A program made the position numbers and the translations under genes. A stretch of DNA of 64,000 bases from Cyanobacteriota bacterium (GTDB lineage Bacteria; Cyanobacteriota; Cyanobacteriia; CACIAM-69d), in assembly GCA_022402445.1 (NCBI GenBank), contig JAKRSF010000013.1:62001-126000 (forward strand). The letters run 5' to 3'. Below are positions 9,951 to 20,473 of the stretch, piece by piece (position 1 is the first letter of the stretch; every line of letters starts with the position of its first letter). The notes beneath the pieces were generated by a model that made no database searches, was not told the DNA's origin, and worked only from the letters and a program-made list of their open reading frames with translations.

Positions 9951-10301
9951 GGTTTTTAGGGGTAATGGAGCTAGGGGTTTTCTCGGATCAAGCCCTAGGC
10001 TAGCGTGGGGGTGGGGGGGATGGGTTCGGGTTTCGGATTCGGATTTCCCTACTTCTGGGGCCGATCGCGGGGGGATTTGCGTAACGAGATGTCGCGATCG
10101 CGGGGATGAACGGCGGGCGAGCGGGCGCAATCCGGTTTAATGGAAAGCAAGCCTGGGGGGCGCTCTGCGGGGGTCTGCGGGCTTGGGCGGCGATCGCTGG
10201 GGCGATTGAAAACGATTCAATAACGGTTCAGGTTCGACGATTTCGGCTACATTTCGGACGAGTCAAACCATTCACGGTGGCGTTGGGAGGACAGTGAGTT
10301 C
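9951..10301. other. Divergent intergenic region, htpG / GTPase
   Basis: This 351-bp divergent spacer must carry the htpG promoter (leftward) and the GTPase promoter (rightward). I cannot point to a clear CIRCE element (TTAGCACTC-N9-GAGTGCTAA) or a strong -35/-10 pair. It contains HIP1 copies and nothing else recognisable. Confidence 0.5.
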
Positions 10302-11813
10302 ATGGTTGGGCAGCTAAAGCAAAAGCCCCTATGGATTGCGGGGGCGGCGGTGGTGGGGACGATGGTGGGGATTGATGCCCTGGGCCATGCCCTCGATGGG
10401 TTGGGGTCGGCGCTGCCGGTGGGGATGGCGATCGCGGCGGGGGCGCTCTGGTGGCGGCGGCGGTCGGGGGCGATCGCGCCGAAGGGAAATACTGTGCCGG
10501 TGCCCAGTTCCCGCGATCGCGTGGTGGCGGCCATTGCTCGCACGGGGGTCATTTTGGAGCGGCTCCAGGGGGAAATCCCAGCCCCCGATCTGACGAAACT
10601 GCCCCTGGACGGTTGGCGCGATCGCTTGGCGCAACTGACGGCGGCGGTGGATCGGCCTGAAACCACCGTGGCGATCGTTGGGGGCGCGGGCGTGGGCAAA
10701 ACTACCCTGACGAAGGCCCTCGCGATCGCGCAGCCGCCCTCAAATTTCCAATGGATTGATACGCCAAGCCTGTTTGTGGGGGCCGATGCGATCACCGAAG
10801 CAGGTTCGGACACCGATCCCGCGCGATCGAGCCTGCTGGCCCAAACCCTCGGGGCGGATGTTGTGCTGTTCGTCACGGCGGCGGACCTGACGGCGACGGA
10901 ATTTGACGCGATCGCGGCCTTGACGGCGGCGGATCGGTTCCCGCTGGTGGTTTTTAATAAGCAGGATCGCTACTTGCCCGCCGATCGCGAGGCCATCTTG
11001 ACCCGCCTCGGCCACGAACTCCACGGGCAACTGACCCGCGATCGCATCGTCGCGATCGCCGCCGCCCCGGCCCCCATCAAGGTGCGCCGCCACCAAACCG
11101 ATGGCACCGTTCAGGAATTTATGGAGCAACCCGCCCCGGATTTGACGCCCCTCGTCGGCCCCCTGCAAACCCTGCGGACGGCCCAGGGCGATCGCCTGCG
11201 CTGGCAAACCATCACGCGGGAAACGGCGGCGGTGCAAACGGAACTGCTCACGATCCTGAACAGCCAGCGGCGATCGCGGGCCATTTCCCTCGTCGAGCAA
11301 AGCCAGTGGATCGCCGGAGCCGCCGCCTTCGCCAATCCCATGCCGGGACTCGATCTCGTCGCCACCGCAGCGGTCAACGGCCAACTGGTCCTGGAGGTGG
11401 GCCAAATTTATCAGCAAAAATTCTCCCTCGATCGCGCCCAGGGGGTCGCCGCCACCCTCGCGGAACTGTTGATTAAGCAGGGGGCCGTGGAGCTCGCCAG
11501 CCAGGCGATCGGCAGCGCCCTCAAGGCCAGTGCGGTCACCTACGCCGTCGGGGGGGCGGTCCAGGGCATCAGCGCCGCCTACCTCACCCGCATCGCCGGC
11601 CAGAGTTTGATTGACCTATTCGAGGCCAAGGCGATCGCGGAGTTGACCGGCACCGCCACCGATGATCGCTGGTTTGCCCCGGAGCGGCTGACGGCGGCGA
11701 TCGCCCAGGCCCTCGACCGGACCCGCCAGGGATTAAACCTGCAAACCTTTGTGCAGCAGGCGCTCCAGCGGCTCCCCCAACGGCCCGCCAGCGCCCCAGC
11801 CACCGCCCCCTAG
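10302..11813 (+). CDS. Membrane-associated GTPase with C-terminal DUF697 domain
   Basis: 503 residues. A hydrophobic N-terminal hairpin (about residues 10-50) precedes a TRAFAC/Era-like G domain. That domain has a P-loop GGAGVGKT at 127-134, a WIDTPSLF segment in the G3 position (a degenerate DxxG) and NKQD (G4) near 219. The C-terminal half reads like DUF697, with AFANPMPGLDLVATAAVNG and a long hydrophobic helical region. Cyanobacterial proteins of this build are generally annotated only as GTP-binding or YcjF-family proteins. A role in membrane remodelling or stress is possible but not shown. It is followed by the Uma2 gene 62 bp downstream on the same strand. Confidence 0.82.
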   Translation: MVGQLKQKPLWIAGAAVVGTMVGIDALGHALDGLGSALPVGMAIAAGALWWRRRSGAIAPKGNTVPVPSSRDRVVAAIARTGVILERLQGEIPAPDLTKLPLDGWRDRLAQLTAAVDRPETTVAIVGGAGVGKTTLTKALAIAQPPSNFQWIDTPSLFVGADAITEAGSDTDPARSSLLAQTLGADVVLFVTAADLTATEFDAIAALTAADRFPLVVFNKQDRYLPADREAILTRLGHELHGQLTRDRIVAIAAAPAPIKVRRHQTDGTVQEFMEQPAPDLTPLVGPLQTLRTAQGDRLRWQTITRETAAVQTELLTILNSQRRSRAISLVEQSQWIAGAAAFANPMPGLDLVATAAVNGQLVLEVGQIYQQKFSLDRAQGVAATLAELLIKQGAVELASQAIGSALKASAVTYAVGGAVQGISAAYLTRIAGQSLIDLFEAKAIAELTGTATDDRWFAPERLTAAIAQALDRTRQGLNLQTFVQQALQRLPQRPASAPATAP

Positions 11814-11875
11814 GGCCACACCAGCGGCCCCCTCCCCATCGATTGATCCATCGATCTAAACGTTTCCCCTCTTGA

Positions 11876-12442
11876 GTGCGTATGGTTCCTGTGCCCCTGT
11901 CGTCCGTTGAATCCGCGATCGCGCCCTACCTCAACACCCTCCAACACACCGGCCCCACGATCGAACTGGTGCGCGGCCAAACGGTCCCCCTGCCGGAGGC
12001 GAGCCCCCAGCGCGATCGCATCCTCCAAAAACTCACGATCGCCCTCACGGACCTGTGCCGGAGCGATCGCCCGGACCTGCACATTTGGAACATTCCCCAC
12101 CTGATCCGCACCGGCCTAACCACCGTGCGCCTGCCGGACCTGTCCCTCATCGATGCCCCCCCCGAGGGAGCCCTACCGCTGCTGGAGAGCGCCCCCGCCC
12201 TGACGGTCGAAATCGTCGCCCCCAGCCGCCCGAGGGATGACTACCGGGCCAAGCGATCGGAATACGCCGCCCTGGGCATTTCGGAATATTGGATCATCGA
12301 TCCCGATAACCGCAAGGTGTCGGTGATGCTCTGGTCCGATGGCTTCTACGACTGCACGGAATATTCCGGCAATACGGGCCTTGTGTCCCCCCGCTTCCCC
12401 CTGCGATCGCTCACCGTCGAGGGTCTCTTCGGCGATCGGTAG
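11876..12442 (+). CDS. Uma2 family (DUF820) PD-(D/E)xK nuclease-like protein
   Basis: 188 residues from a GTG at 11876, or 186 from the ATG two codons later. The pattern is that of the cyanobacteria-expanded Uma2 family: PDLSLI near the middle, then VEIVAPSR with the putative metal Glu, DYRAKRSEYAALGI with the catalytic Lys, and EYWIIDPDNRKV. The fold is related to restriction endonucleases. Its biological role is unsettled; these genes are often thought of as mobile or associated with toxin-like modules. The stop codon TAG lies inside the left arm of a nested inverted repeat (12438-12618). Confidence 0.85.
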   Translation: MRMVPVPLSSVESAIAPYLNTLQHTGPTIELVRGQTVPLPEASPQRDRILQKLTIALTDLCRSDRPDLHIWNIPHLIRTGLTTVRLPDLSLIDAPPEGALPLLESAPALTVEIVAPSRPRDDYRAKRSEYAALGISEYWIIDPDNRKVSVMLWSDGFYDCTEYSGNTGLVSPRFPLRSLTVEGLFGDR

Positions 12443-12618
12443 GGTGCGTTCGGTGCGGCTCAAATCCCGCGATCGCGCCTCTACCCCGAACGCACCGACA
12501 ACCCAGGATCAACGCGATCACGGTCCCTAGCAAACCAGATCGGCGATGTTGCAAGGGGTCGGTGCGTTCGCAGTATCCACGTTCCGGTGAAAATTGACGG
12601 TTGCGAACGCACCCTACC
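12438..12618. repeat. Nested inverted-repeat element, MITE-like
   Basis: The outer arms are perfect 15-mers: GGTAGGGTGCGTTCG at 12438-12452 and CGAACGCACCCTACC at 12604-12618. The inner arms are perfect 13-mers: CGAACGCACCGAC at 12487-12499 and GTCGGTGCGTTCG at 12558-12570. All four arms share the core GGTGCGTTCG or GGGTGCGTTCG. The 181-bp unit has no ORF and fills the space between the Uma2 and metX stop codons. A lone GGTGCGTTCG also occurs at 39783. Confidence 0.75.
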
Positions 12619-12648
12619 AGAACTCAGAATTTGGCAGGATCCGCCCGA

Positions 12649-13713
12649 TTAAAGGCCCACGCGATCGCGGAACGCCGCCACCGCATCATTGAGCGCCTCT
12701 AACTCAATCAAAAACGCATCATGGCCGTGGATCGACGGCAACTCCACCAGCGTCGCCCCCGGCAACAGCCGCGCCAACTCCGCCTGCTCCTGGGGTGGAT
12801 AGAGCACATCCGACGGAATACTCACCACCAGCGCCGGTTGCGCGATCGCGCCCAGCACCGTGCCGTAGTCGCGATCGGGCCGCGCCAAATCATGCCGATC
12901 CATCGCCAAACTCAGGGCCACATAGGTATTCGCATCAAACCGCTGAATTAACTTGTCCCCCTGGTAGCGCAGATAGCTCGCCATGGCAAACTCATCCGTC
13001 GCGCGGTGGGGCTGCAATTTGCGGCCAAACCGTTCCTCAAAACTGTCCCAGGTGCGATAGGTACACATGGCGATCGCCCGCGCCGCCGCCAACCCCGCCA
13101 CCGGCTGCTGCTCCGGGTCATAGCGCCCCCCCTGCCACAGCGGATCCGCATAGATCGCCAGCCGCTGCGCCTCACTCCAGCCAATGCACCAGGCGGAATG
13201 GCGGCCCGAAATCGCCATCGGCGCGATCGCCCCCACGCGATCGGGGAACATCGCCGCCCACTCCAGCACCTGCATCCCCCCCAGCGACCCGCCAATCACC
13301 AGCCGCAGCCGCCGCACCCCCAACCCATCGAGCAGCATCGCTTGGAGCCGCACCATATCCCGAATCGTAATGGCAGGAAAATCTGGCCCATAGGGCAGCC
13401 CCGTCGCCGGATTGATCGACGTCGGCCCCGTCGTGCCGTAGCAACTGCCCAAAATATTGCTGCAAATAATAAAATCCCGCTCCGGATCCAGCGATCGCCC
13501 CGGCCCCAGCAGCGGCGACCACCACCAATCCGCATCCGCCGATCCCGTAAAGGCATGGCAGATCAACACCCCATTATCCCCCGCCCCATTCAGCGTCCCC
13601 CAGGTACGATAGGCCACCTGCACCCCCTCTAGGCGATCGCCCCCCTCCAGCGGCAGCGGCTCCGGCAGGGCATAGAACAGGGTTTCCGGGGCAATAAACG
13701 AGCGGTAATCCAT
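12649..13713 (-). CDS. metX: Homoserine O-acetyltransferase (MetX family)
   Basis: 354 residues from the ATG at 13713 (MDYRSFIAPETLFY). An upstream ATG at 13788 would add 25 hydrophobic residues and is less likely. It transfers an acetyl (or succinyl) group from CoA to homoserine in methionine synthesis. The alpha/beta hydrolase triad is visible: nucleophile S143 in GGSLGGMQ, Asp in IPSDVLYPP and His in HGHDAFL near the end. The oxyanion region NILGSCYGTTGP is typical of MetX. It follows metY by 163 bp on the same strand, so the two genes for direct sulfhydrylation of homoserine esters are paired. Acyl specificity cannot be read with certainty from the sequence. Confidence 0.93.
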   Translation of the reverse strand: MDYRSFIAPETLFYALPEPLPLEGGDRLEGVQVAYRTWGTLNGAGDNGVLICHAFTGSADADWWWSPLLGPGRSLDPERDFIICSNILGSCYGTTGPTSINPATGLPYGPDFPAITIRDMVRLQAMLLDGLGVRRLRLVIGGSLGGMQVLEWAAMFPDRVGAIAPMAISGRHSAWCIGWSEAQRLAIYADPLWQGGRYDPEQQPVAGLAAARAIAMCTYRTWDSFEERFGRKLQPHRATDEFAMASYLRYQGDKLIQRFDANTYVALSLAMDRHDLARPDRDYGTVLGAIAQPALVVSIPSDVLYPPQEQAELARLLPGATLVELPSIHGHDAFLIELEALNDAVAAFRDRVGL

Positions 13714-13876
13714 GGACGCAGTGGGGCCGAGCAATATAACCAACGGACGGGGCGGCAACCTAGCAAACAATACCAAGGCCGACAGCATTCCCGCGATCGG
13801 CCCTGATCAACCTAAATAATCAACCTGATTCAAACCGTGTCCCCCCAGGACAACCTAGGGGGCAGAGGCCCAAACC

Positions 13877-15289
<1,413 letters not shown>

Positions 15290-15437
15290 TCAGTGCCGTT
15301 GGGGTTGGGCCGTTGAGTCACTGCCGTTGAACCATTGCCATTGTTCCACGGGGACTGACCGGCCTGGGGGCGGTGCAACGATTGGTTACAACTGCGTCGG
15401 GTTTGGCCCCTTGGGGGATGAATGGCGGCGGCGGGGA

Positions 15438-16208
15438 TCAGCGGGGGAGGCGATGGGGCGATCGCGGGGCGGGCGATCGCTGGAACTGCCGCAGGCGCAC
15501 CCAACTGCCCAGGCCACATAGGACCGCTGCTCCGGCAAAGAGGGCCACCGGCGGACGCGAGGCGGGCAGGGGGGTGGTCATGGGGATGGGGCGATCGCGG
15601 CCCTGGGCTTGGCCGGCCATGGGGGTGTCGTCCCCAAAGGTGGGGGCGGGGTCGGGGGCCGTGGCCATTTCGGCCCTTGGGGGGGCGGGGGAGGCGATCG
15701 CGGGGGCCTTGGGGGGTAGCGGCCGCTGGTCAATGGTGATCAATCCCACCATGGCGACGCCCCCCAGCAGCCACAGGAGCGCCCAGGCCCCAAACAGCCA
15801 AAACAGCAATTTGCCCCGGAATAGGCGATCGCCCCACTCCAGCACCCGCCGCAGGGTCAAGGGCGATCGACGGCGACCCGAGGCGCGACGGCCAGGGTTC
15901 GGCACCAGCGATCGCGCCGGACGGCCAGAAAAATTGGGGATCGGGCGGGGGGCCGATGGGCGGGACCAATGGTCTAAAGGGGGCGGCGGCGGCGGCGGCG
16001 AACTGGCGGGCGGCTGGGGCGATCGCGGCGGCTCCGCAGGGCGGTAATCGGATGGGGGGGGCGGCGGCTGGGGCGATCGCGGCGGCGGATCAAAGCGGGG
16101 CAACTGGGGCGATCGCGGCGGCGCAACCCGATCGAGGGCCGCCCGGAACGGATCAACGTCAGTAAACCGGGGAATGGGCCGGTCAGATTGCGGAGGCTGC
16201 CTATCCAC
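15438..16208 (-). CDS. Proline-rich membrane protein, unknown function
   Basis: 256 residues that I do not recognise. The first 100 are low-complexity Pro/Arg/Ser. They include three PPRSPQ units (starting near residues 30, 43 and 60) that are encoded by HIP1 sites (CCGCGATCGCCCCAG). A basic stretch RRASGRRRS leads to a clear membrane segment (about 131-154, LLFWLFGAWALLWLLGGVAMVGL). A Pro/Ala-rich loop and a second membrane segment near the C-terminus (VALFAGAAVLCGLGSWV) follow. The N-terminus is probably cytosolic and disordered. The reading frame is credible because the opposite frames also look low-complexity and only this one gives clean membrane helices, but certainty is moderate. Confidence 0.6.
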   Translation of the reverse strand: MDRQPPQSDRPIPRFTDVDPFRAALDRVAPPRSPQLPRFDPPPRSPQPPPPPSDYRPAEPPRSPQPPASSPPPPPPPLDHWSRPSAPRPIPNFSGRPARSLVPNPGRRASGRRRSPLTLRRVLEWGDRLFRGKLLFWLFGAWALLWLLGGVAMVGLITIDQRPLPPKAPAIASPAPPRAEMATAPDPAPTFGDDTPMAGQAQGRDRPIPMTTPLPASRPPVALFAGAAVLCGLGSWVRLRQFQRSPAPRSPHRLPR

Positions 16209-16297
16209 GGTTACCAGTACGTCCTTATGCGCCTTACCACAGTTTCACACCATCATCCTAACGGACGGGCCTAGGGCTGCCCCCCGCGATCGCGCCC

Positions 16298-17401
16298 CTA
16301 GGGGGTTGCCCCATGGCGTTCGAGGGCCAGTTGAATCAGCCGATCCACCAATTGAGTGAAGGGCACACCGCTGGCCTCCCACAGTTGGGGGTACATGCTC
16401 GTGGCGGTGAATCCCGGCAGGGTATTGATTTCGTTGATCAACACCTCGCCGGTGGCCTCCACATAGAAAAAGTCCACCCGCCCGAGGCCCGCGCAGTCCA
16501 CCGCCAAAAACGCATCGATCGCCCGTTGCCGCACCTGCTCGGCGATCGCGTCGGGCAGTTGGGCCGGAATGAACAGATCCGCCGCCCCGTCCGTGTATTT
16601 GGTCTCGTAGTCGTAAAAATCGCTCTTGAACGTGATCTCCCCCACCACGGAGGCTTCGGGGCGATCGTTCCCCAACACGGCGCATTCCACCTCCCGCGCG
16701 ATCACCCCCGCTTCGACGATGATCCGGCGATCATAGCTGGCGGCGCTGTCGAGGGCTTTTTCTAGCTCGTCGCGCGATCGCACCTTAGCAATGCCCACAG
16801 ACGAGCCCAGATTGGCGGGTTTGACGAAGCAGGGATAGCCCAACTCCGCCTCGATGTCTTCGCACAGTTTCGGGAATACGCAGGGATTGGACCACACCTG
16901 ATCCCGCGTGACGGCCCGGTAGGCCACCTGGGGCAGACCGGCGGCGGCAAAGGCCATTTTCATCGCCAGCTTGTCCATGCCCACCGCCGACCCGAGGACG
17001 CCGCCGCCCACAAAGGGCACATTCGCCAGTTGCAGCAGCCCCTGGAGGGCACCGTCTTCGCCGTTGGGGCCGTGGACAATCGGAAACCACACGTCCACCT
17101 GGGCCGCTGCGGCGGGGAATTGCCAGCGGAGGGCGCGATCGCCGCCCCCATTCACGTCATCCACCGGATCCGGCGTCCCGCGATCGAGCACCGGCGCTGA
17201 CTCCTCCGGCGATCGCCACAGGCCATCCTTGCGGATATAGAAGGGCAACAGGCGATATTTTTCCCCATTGCCCCCGCTGGCGAAGGCCCGGGCGATCGCG
17301 GCGGCGGACCGGATCGACACATCATGCTCCCCGGAGCGGCCCCCAAAGATTAAGCCAACGGTGAGCGGCGACGCGGAAGACGAGGAAGCGGTTGAGGTCA
17401 T
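16298..17401 (-). CDS. ddl: D-alanine--D-alanine ligase
   Basis: 367 residues, an ATP-grasp enzyme that joins two D-alanines for peptidoglycan precursors in the cytoplasm. The N-terminus shows [17 protein letters not shown], the Ddl signature. The ATP-grasp body shows [15 protein letters not shown]. The metal/ADP end shows GRVDFF and [12 protein letters not shown]. The length matches the DdlA-type subgroup. The ATG at 17401 is followed by an Ala/Ser-rich leader that is probably non-essential; no alternative start fits before LTVGLIFGG. Confidence 0.96.
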   Translation of the reverse strand: MTSTASSSSASPLTVGLIFGGRSGEHDVSIRSAAAIARAFASGGNGEKYRLLPFYIRKDGLWRSPEESAPVLDRGTPDPVDDVNGGGDRALRWQFPAAAAQVDVWFPIVHGPNGEDGALQGLLQLANVPFVGGGVLGSAVGMDKLAMKMAFAAAGLPQVAYRAVTRDQVWSNPCVFPKLCEDIEAELGYPCFVKPANLGSSVGIAKVRSRDELEKALDSAASYDRRIIVEAGVIAREVECAVLGNDRPEASVVGEITFKSDFYDYETKYTDGAADLFIPAQLPDAIAEQVRQRAIDAFLAVDCAGLGRVDFFYVEATGEVLINEINTLPGFTATSMYPQLWEASGVPFTQLVDRLIQLALERHGATP

Positions 17402-17554
17402 GGCCGTGGGGGGAGATCGCCCCCGCCACCCGCCCAGGGAACACCAAGGGGCCGGGGGGCGCAGGGGTTAGCTCGCATGGGTTGGGATTGATTTAGACCC
17501 TAGTTAACCACAGATCCTTCAGATTCTTCGGTCGCCCGCGATCGCCGCCACCGA

Positions 17555-18673
17555 TCACCCCTCGGCCCCATCCTCCAGGGTCAAGCAAGGGGCGACTTGA
17601 TCCCCCTCCCAGGTCGTCAAGGTCGTTTCATTGGCATAGTGGCGCGGCGTCGAAAGCAGCGATCGCCACACGGCCCCCCCCGATCGCAGATAGCCCATGC
17701 GATCGGGATAATGCTGTTGAATGAGTTCCCGCACCTGGGGATAGTAATCGGAATTAATGGACGGGAAAATATGGTGCTCCGCATGGTAGGAAAAATTGCA
17801 GTGGAGCACATCCAAAATCTTCGGCAATTTCAGGGAGATACTATTAGCCAACGGATCATTCACCTCCATCATCGGCGACACCAAATGGTTGGTGTAGATA
17901 TAGCCAATCACCCCCGCATACCCCAGGCCAATGGGCAAGAAATAGGCCAGGGCCAGGGCCAAGGGATTGAAGTGCAGGGCCGCCATAATGCCCAGGTGAA
18001 TCGCCATCATCGCGACCCATTCCACCGCGATCGCGCGGCGCTTGGCCTCGGACACCGCAAAGGACGCGGGCACATAGGCCAACCCCTCCCGGTTAAAAAA
18101 CACCACCGCCGTAATGTTCCGAAAGGCATAGACGCCCCAGGCCATGGTCATGCCCAATACAAACCCGATGGGCGACACCGTATTCGAGGGAGTGTAGGCA
18201 TTTTGGATCCATTTCCCCCAGGTGAACGGGTCATCGTGGCGGTAGTTGCGATCGGGATCCGCGATCGCATTGGTATTGCTGTGGTGGACGCGGTTATGGA
18301 GACTTTTCCAGAGGGTCGGCGGCATCCACATCACCGTCAGGGCCAAAAAAGCGATCGCGTCCGTGAATTTGGTTTGGCGCACCGCACTGCCGTGGAGCAA
18401 ATCATGGCTGGTGAACAGCAGCACAACCACACTGTTGCCCATCACCAAACTCAGGGGCAAAAACAGGGCGATCGCCCAGGCGGGCCAATGGTCAAACCGG
18501 GCTGCCATCGCCCAGCCCAACCCTAAAATGGCCAAATTAATCAACAACAGCACAAACTTACTGGCATCCGGCTGGAATGCGGCCTCCGGCAGATGGGGAC
18601 GCAGGGTTTTGACGTAATCCCCCTGGGGAATCAAGGGGGGTGGACTTTGGGTCTGGGAAATGGCAACGGTCAT
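17555..18673 (-). CDS. Membrane fatty-acid desaturase family protein
   Basis: 372 residues from the ATG at 18673 (MTVAISQTQ). A longer start at 18841 adds 56 Arg/Cys-rich residues and is rejected. Three histidine boxes of the di-iron membrane desaturase/hydroxylase superfamily are present: HDLLH, HNRVHH and HAEHH. They lie between hydrophobic segments (for example LLLINLAILGLGWAMAARF and LALALAYFLPIGLGYAGVIGY). The third box lies in NFSYHAEHHIFP, as in fatty-acid desaturases. The position of the introduced double bond cannot be told; a carotenoid or hydroxylase substrate is less likely but not excluded. Confidence 0.85.
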   Translation of the reverse strand: MTVAISQTQSPPPLIPQGDYVKTLRPHLPEAAFQPDASKFVLLLINLAILGLGWAMAARFDHWPAWAIALFLPLSLVMGNSVVVLLFTSHDLLHGSAVRQTKFTDAIAFLALTVMWMPPTLWKSLHNRVHHSNTNAIADPDRNYRHDDPFTWGKWIQNAYTPSNTVSPIGFVLGMTMAWGVYAFRNITAVVFFNREGLAYVPASFAVSEAKRRAIAVEWVAMMAIHLGIMAALHFNPLALALAYFLPIGLGYAGVIGYIYTNHLVSPMMEVNDPLANSISLKLPKILDVLHCNFSYHAEHHIFPSINSDYYPQVRELIQQHYPDRMGYLRSGGAVWRSLLSTPRHYANETTLTTWEGDQVAPCLTLEDGAEG

Positions 18674-18904
18674 GCAAAAAAGACAAATGGGACGAAAAAT
18701 CAGCGGCCAACGGCGGCCAATGCCACAGCAGCGCGCCTCAAGCATCCTAGCGCCGAATTTGAATTGCCCTCGCCCCAACGCCCTAGGGGGTGGCCGACGG
18801 AACCGCGATCGCCCCACCACAGGAAAGGCCGCCCAACCCAATGGACGGCCCTCATTGCTCGATTTCGCTGTTGCAAAAGCCCGGAGATACCGCGGCGATC
18901 GCCA

Positions 18905-19084
18905 CTAATTTTCGTAGCGAATCCCGCGATAGACCAAGGCCAAGTGCTGATTATCAACCGGCGTGGCGGTCCGACACAACTGAATCGGCAAACCACGATA
19001 GCGACCCGTTGCCCCCGCTTGGCGAATCTGGGGCTCACGTAGACCAACTGCGTAATGAACACCGCGATAGAGAAGATCCATCAT
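18905..19084 (-). CDS. Small DUF4278 protein
   Basis: 59 residues beginning MMDLLYRGVHYAVG and ending ALVYRGIRYEN. The doubled (L)YRG(V/I)xY motif near each end, plus RYRGLPIQL in the middle, is characteristic of DUF4278, a small family almost restricted to cyanobacteria and of unknown function. Two consecutive ATGs (19084 and 19081) are preceded by a perfect AGGAGG ribosome site (19090-19095). A promoter lies about 105 bp upstream (19196-19224). The gene is easily missed because of its size. Confidence 0.85.
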   Translation of the reverse strand: MMDLLYRGVHYAVGLREPQIRQAGATGRYRGLPIQLCRTATPVDNQHLALVYRGIRYEN

Positions 19085-19195
19085 TCTCGCCTCCTATGGC
19101 AAAACCTGAAACGTTTGTCTAGGGGCGCGTTCCTTCGGGATGACCCTACTTCCGTCCCTCCCCAACGGGAGAGATGAACGATTTATCCTACTTCC

Positions 19196-19224
19196 AATTT
19201 AGTTAAGAAATAAAAAACTGTCAA
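19196..19224 (-). promoter_or_regulatory. Sigma-70-type promoter of the DUF4278 gene
   Basis: Read on the minus strand: a perfect -35 TTGACA (19219-19224), a 17-bp A/T-rich spacer and a -10 TAAATT (19196-19201). Transcription would begin near 19189, leaving a leader of about 105 nt. The leader contains a small CTCCC/GGGAG hairpin. Confidence 0.55.
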
Positions 19225-19311
19225 TCTAAAAACAGACGATCTTGGTGAAATGTGCATTAAGATTTTGCGATCTTGACCTTAAGGGGCCAAGCCCTTGGGG
19301 GCTTCGGGGGT

Positions 19312-20403
19312 TCAACCGAGGCGATCGCCGGTTTGGCTGTCGAACCAGTGGAGGCGATCGCTGGGCAGGTGCAGGGAAATTTGGTCGCTGGGCAGGGGCA
19401 GATCGTGGGGCACGAGGGCGCGCAGGGTGAGGCGATCGCGATCGCCGTGGGGGATGCTGAGGCTCAGGAGTTTGGCGGTGCCTAGGTTTTCGATCAAGAA
19501 GCAGTGGCCCTCCGCGATCGCCCGGTCCGAGGCGGGCTCCACCACGGCCACATCCTCCGGACGGATGCCCAGGACGATGGTTTGGGGGATGGCCTGGGGC
19601 GATCGCGCGATCGGCTCCGGCAGGGGAATTTTATAGGCTCCCAAGCACGCAAAATTTCCCTCACACATCAGCGTCAGCAGGTTCATTTGCGGACTGCCCA
19701 CGAACCCGGCCACAAACCGATTGGCGGGACGATGGTAAATCTCCGACGGGGCCGCAAGCTGCTGCACCGTGCCGTCATAGAGCACGGCCACCTGGGTCGA
19801 GAGGGTCATGGCCTCCGTTTGGTCATGGGTCACATAAACCACGGGGGCCGACTGACGCTCAAAAATTTGCTTCAGTTCCGCCCGCACCTGTTCCCGCAGC
19901 AGGGCATCGAGATTACTCAAGGGTTCATCGAGCAAAAAGACCTCGGGCCGCCGCACCAGGGCTCGGGCGAGGGCAACCCGCTGCCGTTGGCCACCGGACA
20001 GTTGGCTGGGTTTACGGTCCAGGAGGGAATCTAGACCCAATTTGGCACTCACATCCCGCAGCCGTTGATTCACGTCGGATTCTGGCAATTTTCGCAGCCG
20101 CAGACTGGCACTGATGTTCGCCCGCACGTTCATGTGGGGATAGAGGGCGTAGCTTTGGAACACCATGGCCATGTTGCGATCGCCGGGGCGCAGGGGGGTC
20201 ACATCGCGATCGCCCACCCAAATTCGGCCGCGCGTGGGCATCTCCAGGCCCGCAATCATCCGCAGCATCGTCGATTTGCCACAGCCGGACGGCCCCAACA
20301 GGGTCAAAAATTCCTGATCCTTGACCGTCAAACTGACATTTTTGACGGGAATCGATTTGGGGGAATAGGTTTTATTGAGATTGTCAACCTTTAGGATTGC
20401 CAT
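19312..20403 (-). CDS. ABC importer ATPase, MalK/UgpC type
   Basis: 363 residues. Walker A GPSGCGKST, Q-loop VFQSYALYPHM, signature LSGGQRQRVALARAL, Walker B FLLDEPLSNLD and switch His in VYVTHDQTEAM are all present. The C-terminal third is a TOBE/MOP-type domain (GIRPEDVAVVEPASD), as in MalK-like subunits of carbohydrate importers. It energises the two permeases upstream in the same minus-strand operon. The last gene of the set binding protein - MalF-like - MalG-like - ATPase. Confidence 0.94.
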   Translation of the reverse strand: MAILKVDNLNKTYSPKSIPVKNVSLTVKDQEFLTLLGPSGCGKSTMLRMIAGLEMPTRGRIWVGDRDVTPLRPGDRNMAMVFQSYALYPHMNVRANISASLRLRKLPESDVNQRLRDVSAKLGLDSLLDRKPSQLSGGQRQRVALARALVRRPEVFLLDEPLSNLDALLREQVRAELKQIFERQSAPVVYVTHDQTEAMTLSTQVAVLYDGTVQQLAAPSEIYHRPANRFVAGFVGSPQMNLLTLMCEGNFACLGAYKIPLPEPIARSPQAIPQTIVLGIRPEDVAVVEPASDRAIAEGHCFLIENLGTAKLLSLSIPHGDRDRLTLRALVPHDLPLPSDQISLHLPSDRLHWFDSQTGDRLG

Positions 20404-20473
20404 AATTATTTCACCTCAACCATTGCGTTAAATAGCCATCACATCAAAAAGCCATTTTTGGGGATCATGGGTA

